Origin: Candidatus Altarchaeum sp. CG2_30_32_3053
GTDB lineage: Archaea; Altiarchaeota; Altiarchaeia; Altiarchaeales; Altiarchaeaceae
DNA: 9,175 nt
Assembly: GCA_001873845.1 (NCBI GenBank)
Contig: MNZY01000099.1
Coordinates: 1 to 9,175, forward strand
Direction: 5' to 3'
Below the pieces are notes generated by a model that saw only the letters and a list, made by a program, of their open reading frames with translations, did not search any database and was not told the DNA's origin. This document shows, in pieces, positions 1 to 5,705 of this stretch. The translations under genes were made by a program, and so were the position numbers. How positions within the stretch are numbered: the stretch's first letter is position 1; the number at the start of each line of letters is the position of its first letter.

Positions 1-1
1 A

Positions 2-106
2 AAAATTATGGTTGAAAAAGACATCAGAAGATTGCCAGTAATAAGTAATGGAGCGTGCATTGGCATTATCACGATGAAAGATGTTCTCAAGGCACTGATA
101 AAATAA
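2..106 (+). CDS. CBS-domain protein, C-terminal end (5' end outside window)
   Basis: The frame is open from the window edge and ends at TAA 104-106. The last 34 residues have the typical finish of a CBS domain: a basic stretch, then RRLPVIS, a short turn (NGACIG), IITMKDVLKALIK and the stop. CBS domains come in pairs and bind adenine nucleotides or related ligands as regulatory modules. In archaea they occur alone or fused to enzymes, transporters or DNA-binding domains. What precedes this half domain is not visible, so the full product cannot be named. It is on the + strand and converges with top6A, and the 261 bases between them hold no convincing gene. Confidence 0.8.
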   Translation, partial: KIMVEKDIRRLPVISNGACIGIITMKDVLKALIK

Positions 107-154
107 CTGGCTCTTATGTAAAATTTTTGGTAATGGCCTACTAAAATTAGAATA

Positions 155-187
155 ACTATATATTTGTTTTTTTACTATTATTTTTAT
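155..187 (+). terminator. T-rich probable terminator after the CBS gene
   Basis: A run of seven T at about 168-174 and further T-rich stretches follow the CBS stop by about 50-80 bases, without a stable hairpin. Archaeal transcription can end at such U-tracts. The rest of 107-367 is AT-rich; it holds an 18-codon ORF (205-261) and a TATA-like TATTTAAAG (270-278), neither tied to a recognisable gene. Confidence 0.3.
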
Positions 188-367
188 AAACATTTTTGAA
201 AACAATGGAAAACCAAAATAAAAAAACGATGTTAGAAGCGAACAGATTACTCTCAAATTAATTAACCCTATTTAAAGAGATGAGCACCCAAAATTTCCTG
301 CTGAATTCATTTTATCTTTTATCTTTCTCCTTTCTGTTAAAATTATGTTTTTATAACAATATTTAGA

Positions 368-1474
368 TCAGTCCAGAAAATCCTTATTTGCTATCTTTTC
401 AGGCAGATATTTTTCGGTTATGAAACTTATCCCTCTTGCCGACAATGCCTCAATTTCCGCCTTTGCCCTAAATTTTTTCATAATATCAAACTGCTCTTTC
501 CAGTCATTTTTATCTTTGAACCATACATAATTTCTCATCTCATCCAGCCGCTTCAAGTCAACATCCTTTAATTTTATCAGATTCCTTTTTAACCCGTATT
601 TTTCTATATCCTTTCCGTTCAGTCCCAAAAATTTACATTTCGGTGTTGAAAGCATATCAGAAAGATGTGATAATCCGATAGAACCGTACTTTATTACAGA
701 ATAAATATAAATCCCCCACGGGTCAAAATCAACAAGTATATATACAGGAAGCGAAAATTCCTTATTCAGCCGCTGGATTAATCTTCTTACTCCCCTCGTT
801 GTCTGTCCTCCGGATTCAATAATTATACAGTTATTTTTTTTCCAGAATTTATCCTCGTTTAAACGATTCCATATAGCATCCTTTTCCATAAAAAGTACAA
901 ATTTTGCATCAACGCTTTTAAATTCTACATTTTCAATATTGCTTGGCACTGCCCAGCCGCCACTCCCCATCCTGCCCCAATCAATTATATCTCCTCCATC
1001 GTTTATTACAACATTTCCTGCAACACTGCCTTTCTTTTTTGCATTTACATGTAAATTTTCCCGTAACTCGTCAAGCAATAACTCCAGGTCTTCAACGGCA
1101 TTGTCGCTCTCTATCTGTTCATCAACTAAATTTATCTTTGTATCCGGAAGTGTGCGTTTTAGCATATAAAACAAATCCCTAAGCGATGTTGTTTTTTCGG
1201 TTTGTAGTAATTCTTTATAGATAACTGCAGCAGCAGACAATGTCTGGGTAAAATTCCTTGTATGGGCGATGTTTAAAAAATTTCTCCTGCTCTTTTTGTC
1301 TTTCATGACGATTTTTAAATTTTCTTTGTCAAATTCAACATTGCCAAGTGTTCGTACAGGTATATCAAAATATGGTGATTCGTTTGTATTCAGCACATCA
1401 ATGACAAAATTTCCCAGATTCCTTATTTTCATCTCTACATTAGTTTTTACATTGGCATTTTTATCAGTTTTCAC
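368..1474 (-). CDS. top6A: DNA topoisomerase VI subunit A (Spo11-like)
   Basis: This is the DNA-cleaving subunit of the type IIB topoisomerase of archaea, which works as an A2B2 complex with the ATPase subunit Top6B to relax and decatenate DNA. The protein has 368 residues, the usual size. The winged-helix 5Y-CAP domain carries the catalytic tyrosine, Y103, in LRDLFYML. The Toprim domain carries E197 in LFMEKDA and the D249-x-D251 pair in LVDFDPWG, which bind magnesium. These numbers agree with those I recall for the Methanocaldococcus jannaschii enzyme, which supports the GTG start at 1474. A second start, ATG at 1432, would remove 14 residues. The stop is TGA, the only one among the confident genes. 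The gene upstream on this strand is a kinase, so top6B, often the direct partner, is not adjacent. Confidence 0.97.
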   Translation of the reverse strand: MKTDKNANVKTNVEMKIRNLGNFVIDVLNTNESPYFDIPVRTLGNVEFDKENLKIVMKDKKSRRNFLNIAHTRNFTQTLSAAAVIYKELLQTEKTTSLRDLFYMLKRTLPDTKINLVDEQIESDNAVEDLELLLDELRENLHVNAKKKGSVAGNVVINDGGDIIDWGRMGSGGWAVPSNIENVEFKSVDAKFVLFMEKDAIWNRLNEDKFWKKNNCIIIESGGQTTRGVRRLIQRLNKEFSLPVYILVDFDPWGIYIYSVIKYGSIGLSHLSDMLSTPKCKFLGLNGKDIEKYGLKRNLIKLKDVDLKRLDEMRNYVWFKDKNDWKEQFDIMKKFRAKAEIEALSARGISFITEKYLPEKIANKDFLD

Positions 1475-1526
1475 TCTTTGGTATTAAATTTTGTGTTTGG
1501 GTTTAAATTTTTTGATTTATATTTAA

Positions 1527-2465
1527 TTATGATTTCTGTCTCATTACTTTTTTCAATTTGTTAAATCTATCTATTACAACATTCCATTCAATAAGCGATG
1601 TCTGACACCCGTAATTTTCAACAACAAAAGAGGCGGTTGCATTTCCAAGCCTTACGCAGTCAGTCAGGTTAAAATTTTTCATATGTGCGGCAATAAAGCC
1701 AGCATTAAACGCATCTCCTGCCCCGCTTTCATTAACTGCTTTTGTTTCATAAGCATCAACATGGACCTTCCCGGAATTTGTAATAACATCAGCTCCATTC
1801 GCACCTTTTGTGATGATTAAAATTTTTTTATTTCCGAAATTTACTGCTTCCTCCAGGTTTTTTTCCATACAAATTTTATATTCCTCTTCATTTACTACAA
1901 AAACATCAACTGACTTTAAAATTTTCCTGAACTTTTCTTCATCTTCTTTGCTTAACTCAAATATACCATATCCTGGATTAAAGACAACAAAATTTTTGTT
2001 CTTTTTGCATAATTTTACAACCTTCAGGTATAAATTTAAATATGTTCTTGCTAAATACACACATTTTGCATTTTCAATTATATCGGGATGAACATCCTTT
2101 GCCAGTTCTTCAACCTTCTCACTTACACCTTTATAAAAAAAACTTATAAATCTATCTTGATTTTTAAAAAATAAAGAATGTGTTGTTTCGCCGAATACCG
2201 CTTTTAAATTTAATCTTATGCCTAAATTTTGCAGATAAGAAATGTAATCATTTGCATCATGTCCAGCAATGCTGAAAAAATCAACATCCAGGCCAAGTTT
2301 TCTTGCTGCAACTGCTGTGTTCGCTCCCATCCCACCAAAAAATTTTTCTAAAGTTACGGCTTTTGCTGATTCATTTAGTGATGGAATATTGTCTACTTTA
2401 TAAAAATAATCAATACACATATCTCCGAACACAAGTAAATCAACTTTATTGGTATTGTTTTTCAT
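1527..2465 (-). CDS. PfkB-family carbohydrate/nucleoside kinase
   Basis: This is a 312-residue ribokinase-fold kinase that transfers phosphate from a nucleotide to a sugar or nucleoside. The N-terminal signature is GGMGANTAVAARKLG (about 44-58), preceded by the GDMCIDY strand (14-20) typical of the substrate pocket. The C-terminal signature is NESGAGDAFNAGF (245-257) with the likely catalytic base D251. A VNEEEY motif at 191-196 corresponds to the conserved N-x-x-E region. Family members in archaea include ribokinase, nucleoside kinases and ketose kinases, and the sequence alone does not settle the substrate. The start is ATG with no Shine-Dalgarno; a TATA-like ATTATAAAA lies about 35-45 bases upstream. 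It lies 52 bases upstream of top6A on the same strand and may be co-transcribed with it. The stop is TAA. Confidence 0.9.
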   Translation of the reverse strand: MKNNTNKVDLLVFGDMCIDYFYKVDNIPSLNESAKAVTLEKFFGGMGANTAVAARKLGLDVDFFSIAGHDANDYISYLQNLGIRLNLKAVFGETTHSLFFKNQDRFISFFYKGVSEKVEELAKDVHPDIIENAKCVYLARTYLNLYLKVVKLCKKNKNFVVFNPGYGIFELSKEDEEKFRKILKSVDVFVVNEEEYKICMEKNLEEAVNFGNKKILIITKGANGADVITNSGKVHVDAYETKAVNESGAGDAFNAGFIAAHMKNFNLTDCVRLGNATASFVVENYGCQTSLIEWNVVIDRFNKLKKVMRQKS

Positions 2466-2543
2466 TGTGGTTTATTTTGACTCTTATTTTTATTCTGTTT
2501 TATAATTTTAATAATTTTAAATTTTAAATAATTTAGATTTAAT

Positions 2544-3248
2544 TTAGATTTTCATAGCATCCTTTTCATAAAATTTAAAAATTTCTTTTCCAAAATGGAC
2601 ACAACCCTCATCTTTGCAGTGCAAAAATTCGTGCCATTCAACATCTCCGTTCTTTTTAAACAAAAACAATGCCATTTCATTGTCTGTGAGGAGCAGGGTA
2701 AATTTATCAAGATTCCTGGAAATCATGAGTTTTGCATTTTTATTTTTCTTCATTGCATTTATCATTTCAAAAATTTCTTTGCTGTTTTCAATGCTTTTCT
2801 TCACAGTTTCGCTTATTATAACCCTGACATCAATTCCTTTTTTCACTGCTTCACCAACATTACCGATATAGTTTTCCGCATAACCAGAAACAACACCGCA
2901 CAACTATTTTCCGTTTAAAATCATTTCTCTAACCTTGTTAAAAGCTTTTATATTGTTATCATAAGAATCTTTTATTATTTCTGAATGATGCAAGGTATGT
3001 AAGAATGGCAAATAATGCACAGGTATGTTTATCATGTGTTCGTTCCAGTATTCTTCATATCTTTCAATTGCCAGAAACAGTTTGAGCAATTCAATAAATT
3101 TGCCTTTAACGCGCACCCCTTCTTCCGATAGTTTCCTTCCATTAAAATCTCCTTCAATAATTTCATTATCCTTCAAGTTGACAACAATATAATTTGTATT
3201 TCCTATACTTTAGCTGTAAATTTCATTATAGATGTCTGACTCACACAT
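2544..3248 (-). pseudogene. FilR1-type (DUF1724) transcriptional regulator with in-frame stops
   Basis: One reading frame covers a whole archaeal regulator but is broken by stops. From 3248 it reads MCESDIYNEIYS, then TAA (3210-3212), then SIGNTNYIVVNLKDNEIIEGDF and RKLSEEG, which looks like the recognition helix and wing of a winged helix. The linker contains YEEYWNEHMINIP, a typical spot in FilR1-like proteins (W-x-x-H-x-x-x-x-IP). After NGK comes TAG (2904-2906), and the frame continues with LCGVVSGYAENYIGN and GIDVRVIISETV, the start of the FilR1 middle domain, to TAA at 2544. The two long open parts are 90 and 119 codons, from TTG codons. Both halves keep family-like sequence, so the damage is recent or the TAG is read through. 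The TAA within the DNA-binding domain and the missing first helix favour a pseudogene. Such proteins regulate genes for methanogenesis or other metabolism; the target here is unknown. Confidence 0.7.
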
Positions 3249-3261
3249 TCCATAGGGTTAT

Positions 3262-3495
3262 GTGCCATTTGTAAAAGAGGTATTATCGTTAGCGTATCAG
3301 AATTCTCCACTACGAGCAACAAGTATGATTATTTTATTGTTATTACTTATGTCTTTGGGGATTTATGGATGTCTAACCGAAGAGCGTGGTTGGTGGTCCG
3401 CAGTTCTAATAACTATTTTTGATATAATGGTGATTTTTTTTATGGCGCGGGAAGAAAGAAATAAGAAGAACACAAAGAAGGAAAAAAGGAAATAA
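3262..3495 (+). CDS. Small two-helix membrane protein, unrecognised
   Basis: A 77-residue protein starting with GTG, or 56 residues if the ATG at 3325 is used. It has a polar N-terminus, a hydrophobic segment MIILLLLLMSLGIYGCL (about 22-38), a short charged loop TEERGWW, a second hydrophobic segment SAVLITIFDIMVIFFMA (46-62) and a strongly basic tail rich in K, R and E. This suggests a hairpin in the membrane with the basic tail in the cytoplasm. I do not recognise the family. It starts 13 bases from the end of the broken regulator on the other strand and is followed by a lipoprotein-like remnant 28 bases downstream on the same strand, so it sits in a patch of decaying genes. It may be real or the residue of a longer gene. 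Confidence 0.5.
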   Translation: MPFVKEVLSLAYQNSPLRATSMIILLLLLMSLGIYGCLTEERGWWSAVLITIFDIMVIFFMAREERNKKNTKKEKRK

Positions 3496-3523
3496 AATAT
3501 CTAAAACATGAACAAATGACAAA

Positions 3524-3824
3524 ATGCAAACAAACAAATTAACACCGCTTACAGTAGCAATTGTTCTGATAATAATAACAATTGGATGATTGTATAACTA
3601 ACCCAGAAGAACCGACAAACAATAAAATCAACCAAGAAGATAATATTAATTACACAGAAAATAATGTACAAAATAATTCAATTACGCCAAAATTAAAAGT
3701 AGAATCAGGAGAACTTGAAATAAACACAAAAACATCCTTTGAAATCAATATGTTGTGTTGTCTCAACCAGCATACACTTAATCAAAAATATATTGATACT
3801 TCACAACAGATTTCTATTTTATAA
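3524..3824 (+). pseudogene. Lipoprotein-like gene with frameshift at the lipobox
   Basis: An ATG at 3524 opens a signal-peptide-like sequence, MQTNKLTPLTVAIVLIIITIG, which runs into TGA at 3587-3589. In the next frame the DNA continues with DCITNPEEPTNNKINQEDN, a cysteine followed by a Pro/Asn/Glu-rich spacer. Skipping one base near 3585-3590 would give a hydrophobic segment, a lipobox-like I-G-x-C (Cys codon 3591-3593) and a flexible tether, the pattern of an archaeal surface lipoprotein. The second frame then reads LKVESGELEINTKTSFEIN, like the first strand of an immunoglobulin-like extracellular domain, but soon changes to unpromising sequence and stops at TAA 3822-3824. The gene therefore looks both frameshifted and truncated. 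A sequencing or assembly error at one base could explain the frameshift, but not the short end. Confidence 0.55.
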
Positions 3825-3955
3825 AGGAATTCTAATTTAATTACCTCTTCATTAGAGAAAACGAAATCATTCAAATAAAAATATTAAGAAAAAAACAAAT
3901 TTTTTAAAAATAAATTATTTTCGACTTTATGGATGGACACTAATTAATCACACAA

Positions 3956-3979
3956 TTATAAATAAGAACATTCTTATTT
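3956..3979 (+). promoter_or_regulatory. TATA box with overlapping palindrome, promoter of beta-RFAP synthase
   Basis: A TATA-like TTATAAAT (3956-3963) lies about 40 bases before the ATG at 3999. Overlapping its 3' end is a perfect inverted repeat at 3960-3979: AAATAAGAA, a two-base spacer CA, then TTCTTATTT. The start of transcription would be expected near 3983-3988, so the palindrome fills the space between the TATA box and the start, where archaeal repressors commonly bind. The arms are visible in the sequence; the operator role is inference. The preceding 130 bases (3825-3955) are AT-rich and hold nothing else I can name. Confidence 0.45.
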
Positions 3980-3998
3980 TATTAAGTCGTATCTAAAA

Positions 3999-4973
3999 AT
4001 GAATGCTATTGCAGTAACAGCACCGAGCAGATTACATTTTTCACTGATTGATTTAAACGGCGAAATCAAAAGGATTGACGGCGGATTTGGCGTATCTTTA
4101 CAAAATCCGAATTTTAAAATTCTCGTTGAACGGGCGGAACAGACCAAAATTTCTGGGACAAAAGATACAAAGACATGCGAAGAAATTTTAAAGACAACAT
4201 ATATGATAAAGAAAAAATACGACATTAAAAACAATTATAAAATTTACCTTAAATCCGAAATTCCGAGACACAGCGGATTCGGCTCAACAACGCAGTTAAA
4301 TTTAGCAATAGCAAGTGCTATGTTGAAATTAGAGGAAATTTTTATTTCTCCGTATGAAATTGCAATGACTGTCAAAAGGGGCGGGACAAGCGGGATTGGA
4401 GTTAAGGCTTTTGAAAGCGGCGGATTTATCGTTGATATAGGACATAAATTCGGAAAAGGCAACGAAAAGGACTCTTTTGTTCCTTCATCTGTTTCAGATG
4501 CAAAGCCCGCAAAAATTTTGTTCAGGCAGGACTTTCCGGATGACTGGATTTTTGTCTGTGCCATTCAGAAAAACAAGGAAATTTATGCAGAAAGCGAGGT
4601 TGAAATTTTTAAAAAATACTGCCCTATAAACAGAAGAGATGTTGAAAAATTGTGCCATTTATTGCTTATGAAAATTTTACCTGCTGTAATTGAGAAGGAT
4701 ATAGAAAATTTTGGTGGTGGCTTAAAGGAGGTGCAAAATCTGGGTTTTAAAAAGATTGAGGTTGAAATATCTGGCTTAAAAAATTTTATAGACGAATTAG
4801 GTAAAATTTCTTATGGGGCTGGCTTAAGTTCATTCGGTCCGTATGTTTATGCGTTAACAAAAGGCAAAAAGCATGCAGAAGAAGTAATAAATTATCTGAA
4901 TGAAAACGAGATAAAAAATTTTATGTGTGTGCCGGATAATAAAGGGGCGTATTTTGAGTATTTAAAAATATAA
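3999..4973 (+). CDS. Beta-ribofuranosylaminobenzene 5'-phosphate synthase (GHMP family)
   Basis: This enzyme joins phosphoribosyl pyrophosphate to a benzoate precursor (4-aminobenzoate in the classical assay) with loss of CO2 and pyrophosphate, the first committed step to tetrahydromethanopterin, the C1 carrier of methanogens and related archaea. The protein has 324 residues, the usual length. It begins with VTAPSRLHFSLIDLNG (6-21), the family's start, followed by GGFGVSL (28-34). The GHMP nucleotide-loop motif is IPRHSGFGSTTQ (88-99), then a glycine-rich RGGTSGIGVKAFESGG (127-142). A C-terminal GHMP-like motif SYGAGLSSFGPYVYAL lies at 271-286. The start is ATG with no Shine-Dalgarno. It stands alone behind its own promoter and palindrome, with an almost 300-base gap before sepF. 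Other GHMP kinases are less likely given the N-terminus and the GIGVKAF motif. Confidence 0.92.
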   Translation: MNAIAVTAPSRLHFSLIDLNGEIKRIDGGFGVSLQNPNFKILVERAEQTKISGTKDTKTCEEILKTTYMIKKKYDIKNNYKIYLKSEIPRHSGFGSTTQLNLAIASAMLKLEEIFISPYEIAMTVKRGGTSGIGVKAFESGGFIVDIGHKFGKGNEKDSFVPSSVSDAKPAKILFRQDFPDDWIFVCAIQKNKEIYAESEVEIFKKYCPINRRDVEKLCHLLLMKILPAVIEKDIENFGGGLKEVQNLGFKKIEVEISGLKNFIDELGKISYGAGLSSFGPYVYALTKGKKHAEEVINYLNENEIKNFMCVPDNKGAYFEYLKI

Positions 4974-4988
4974 GAGATTTTTAAAGAT

Positions 4989-5006
4989 TGAAATCCAAAG
5001 ATTTCA
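4989..5006 (+). terminator. Small hairpin after beta-RFAP synthase
   Basis: TGAAATC, a four-base loop CAAA and GATTTCA form a perfect 7-bp stem that begins 16 bases after the stop codon. No T-run follows directly, so it may be a 3'-end structure or weak terminator rather than a strong one. Confidence 0.3.
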
Positions 5007-5154
5007 GTATTTGTGAGTAAAACAAAACAAAATTTAAAGCACACCTAATATTGATTTCCGGTAATTTTTATGTTGGGGTTATTTCGTGAATCGTGCAAAT
5101 TTAATTTTTAAATTCTAATCCTTTCATAAATAAAATTCAATTATTATATTATTG

Positions 5155-5271
5155 TCAAATTTATAATTCATAATTAAATTTTTAAAATAAAATAAAACAA
5201 AACAAATAAAACAAAACAAATAAAACAAAACAAATAAAACAAATAAAACAAATAAAATTTAAACCATTAAA
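5155..5271 (+). promoter_or_regulatory. G-free promoter/leader region of sepF
   Basis: From 5155 to the G of the sepF start codon there is not one G on the + strand. The sequence is A with some T and C. A TATA-like TTTAAAAT at 5181-5188 would place the transcript start near 5210-5215 and give a leader of about 55-60 bases made of repeats. Such a leader cannot form G-C pairs and has no Shine-Dalgarno. The rest of the gap (5007-5154) is AT-rich with a slightly more mixed stretch at 5040-5100 in which I see no RNA gene. Confidence 0.4.
5190..5257 (+). repeat. A-rich tandem repeat before sepF
   Basis: Three perfect copies of a 14-base unit, AAATAAAACAAAAC (5190-5203, 5204-5217, 5218-5231), are followed by two copies of its first nine bases, AAATAAAAC (5232-5240, 5241-5249), and a final partial copy AAATAAAA (5250-5257). 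The array ends 14 bases before the sepF ATG. Such a simple array could vary in copy number by slippage. Confidence 0.85.
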
Positions 5272-5667
5272 ATGGGCTTTTTGGATAGTATATTTGGAAA
5301 AGAAGAAAAAAAGGAAATTAAACCAATAGTAAGCCAGCACGTAGACATAAATGAAATTATAAAAGCGATGGAAAAAACCGGGGCAAATGTTGGTGGTGAA
5401 TTTGGCGGGTTAAATTTGGTAAAATCTTTGCCTTTAACAAATGATATTGATGTTGAAGCAGGAAGAACAGAATTAATGAAGGGAAACATTGTCATATTTA
5501 GAATACCCAACGAAATTTTATATGCACAAAACAAAGAACGACTCGGTTTGCTTCTCAGCAGGACAAAGCAGATTGTAGATACCTTACACGGAGATGTAAA
5601 CAGAGTTACAGAAGATAACAGTAAATTGCTGGTTGTACCTGCTGGAGTTAAGATCGTAAAGGAGTAA
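5272..5667 (+). CDS. sepF: SepF, archaeal FtsZ membrane anchor
   Basis: SepF links the FtsZ ring to the inner face of the membrane in archaea that divide with FtsZ. The 131-residue protein starts with MGFLDSIFGKEEKK, an amphipathic helix of the kind that binds the membrane. A linker of about 30 residues leads to the SepF core (about 48-128), which holds the strand VKSLPL, an acidic turn, GNIVIFRIPNEIL (71-83), a helix with RLGLLLSRTKQIVDTL and the conserved LHGDVNRV (105-112), ending in LLVVPAGVKI. Length and order match archaeal SepF (former DUF552). The start is ATG with no Shine-Dalgarno behind a G-free leader. The next gene begins 38 bases downstream on the same strand, so both are probably one transcript. 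ftsZ itself is not in the window. Confidence 0.93.
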   Translation: MGFLDSIFGKEEKKEIKPIVSQHVDINEIIKAMEKTGANVGGEFGGLNLVKSLPLTNDIDVEAGRTELMKGNIVIFRIPNEILYAQNKERLGLLLSRTKQIVDTLHGDVNRVTEDNSKLLVVPAGVKIVKE

Positions 5668-5705
5668 AAAAGGAAGAACACAGGAGAGGAATCAAACATA
5701 AGAGC

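Noticed and set aside
205..261. 18-codon ORF (MENQNKKTMLEANRLLSN) behind a TATA-like TTTATAAAC
   Set aside because: Too short, no Shine-Dalgarno and no recognisable similarity; AT-rich DNA gives TATA-like matches often.
270..306. Possible C/D-box-like RNA (AGATGAG followed by CTGA) after TATTTAAAG
   Set aside because: Box C is imperfect, there is no C'/D' pair or terminal stem, and only one guide-length interval is present.
939..1182. Two overlapping + strand ORFs inside top6A
   Set aside because: They are antisense to a strongly conserved gene with all catalytic motifs and have low-quality compositions.
2595..2918. + strand ORFs opposite the regulator
   Set aside because: The antisense frame carries the recognisable FilR1-type sequence; these translate to Phe-rich shadow sequence.
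5190..5257. CRISPR-like or iteron-like array
   Set aside because: The units are directly adjacent with no spacers and are low-complexity A/C/T; no cas or replication gene is nearby, so a simple tandem repeat is the better reading.
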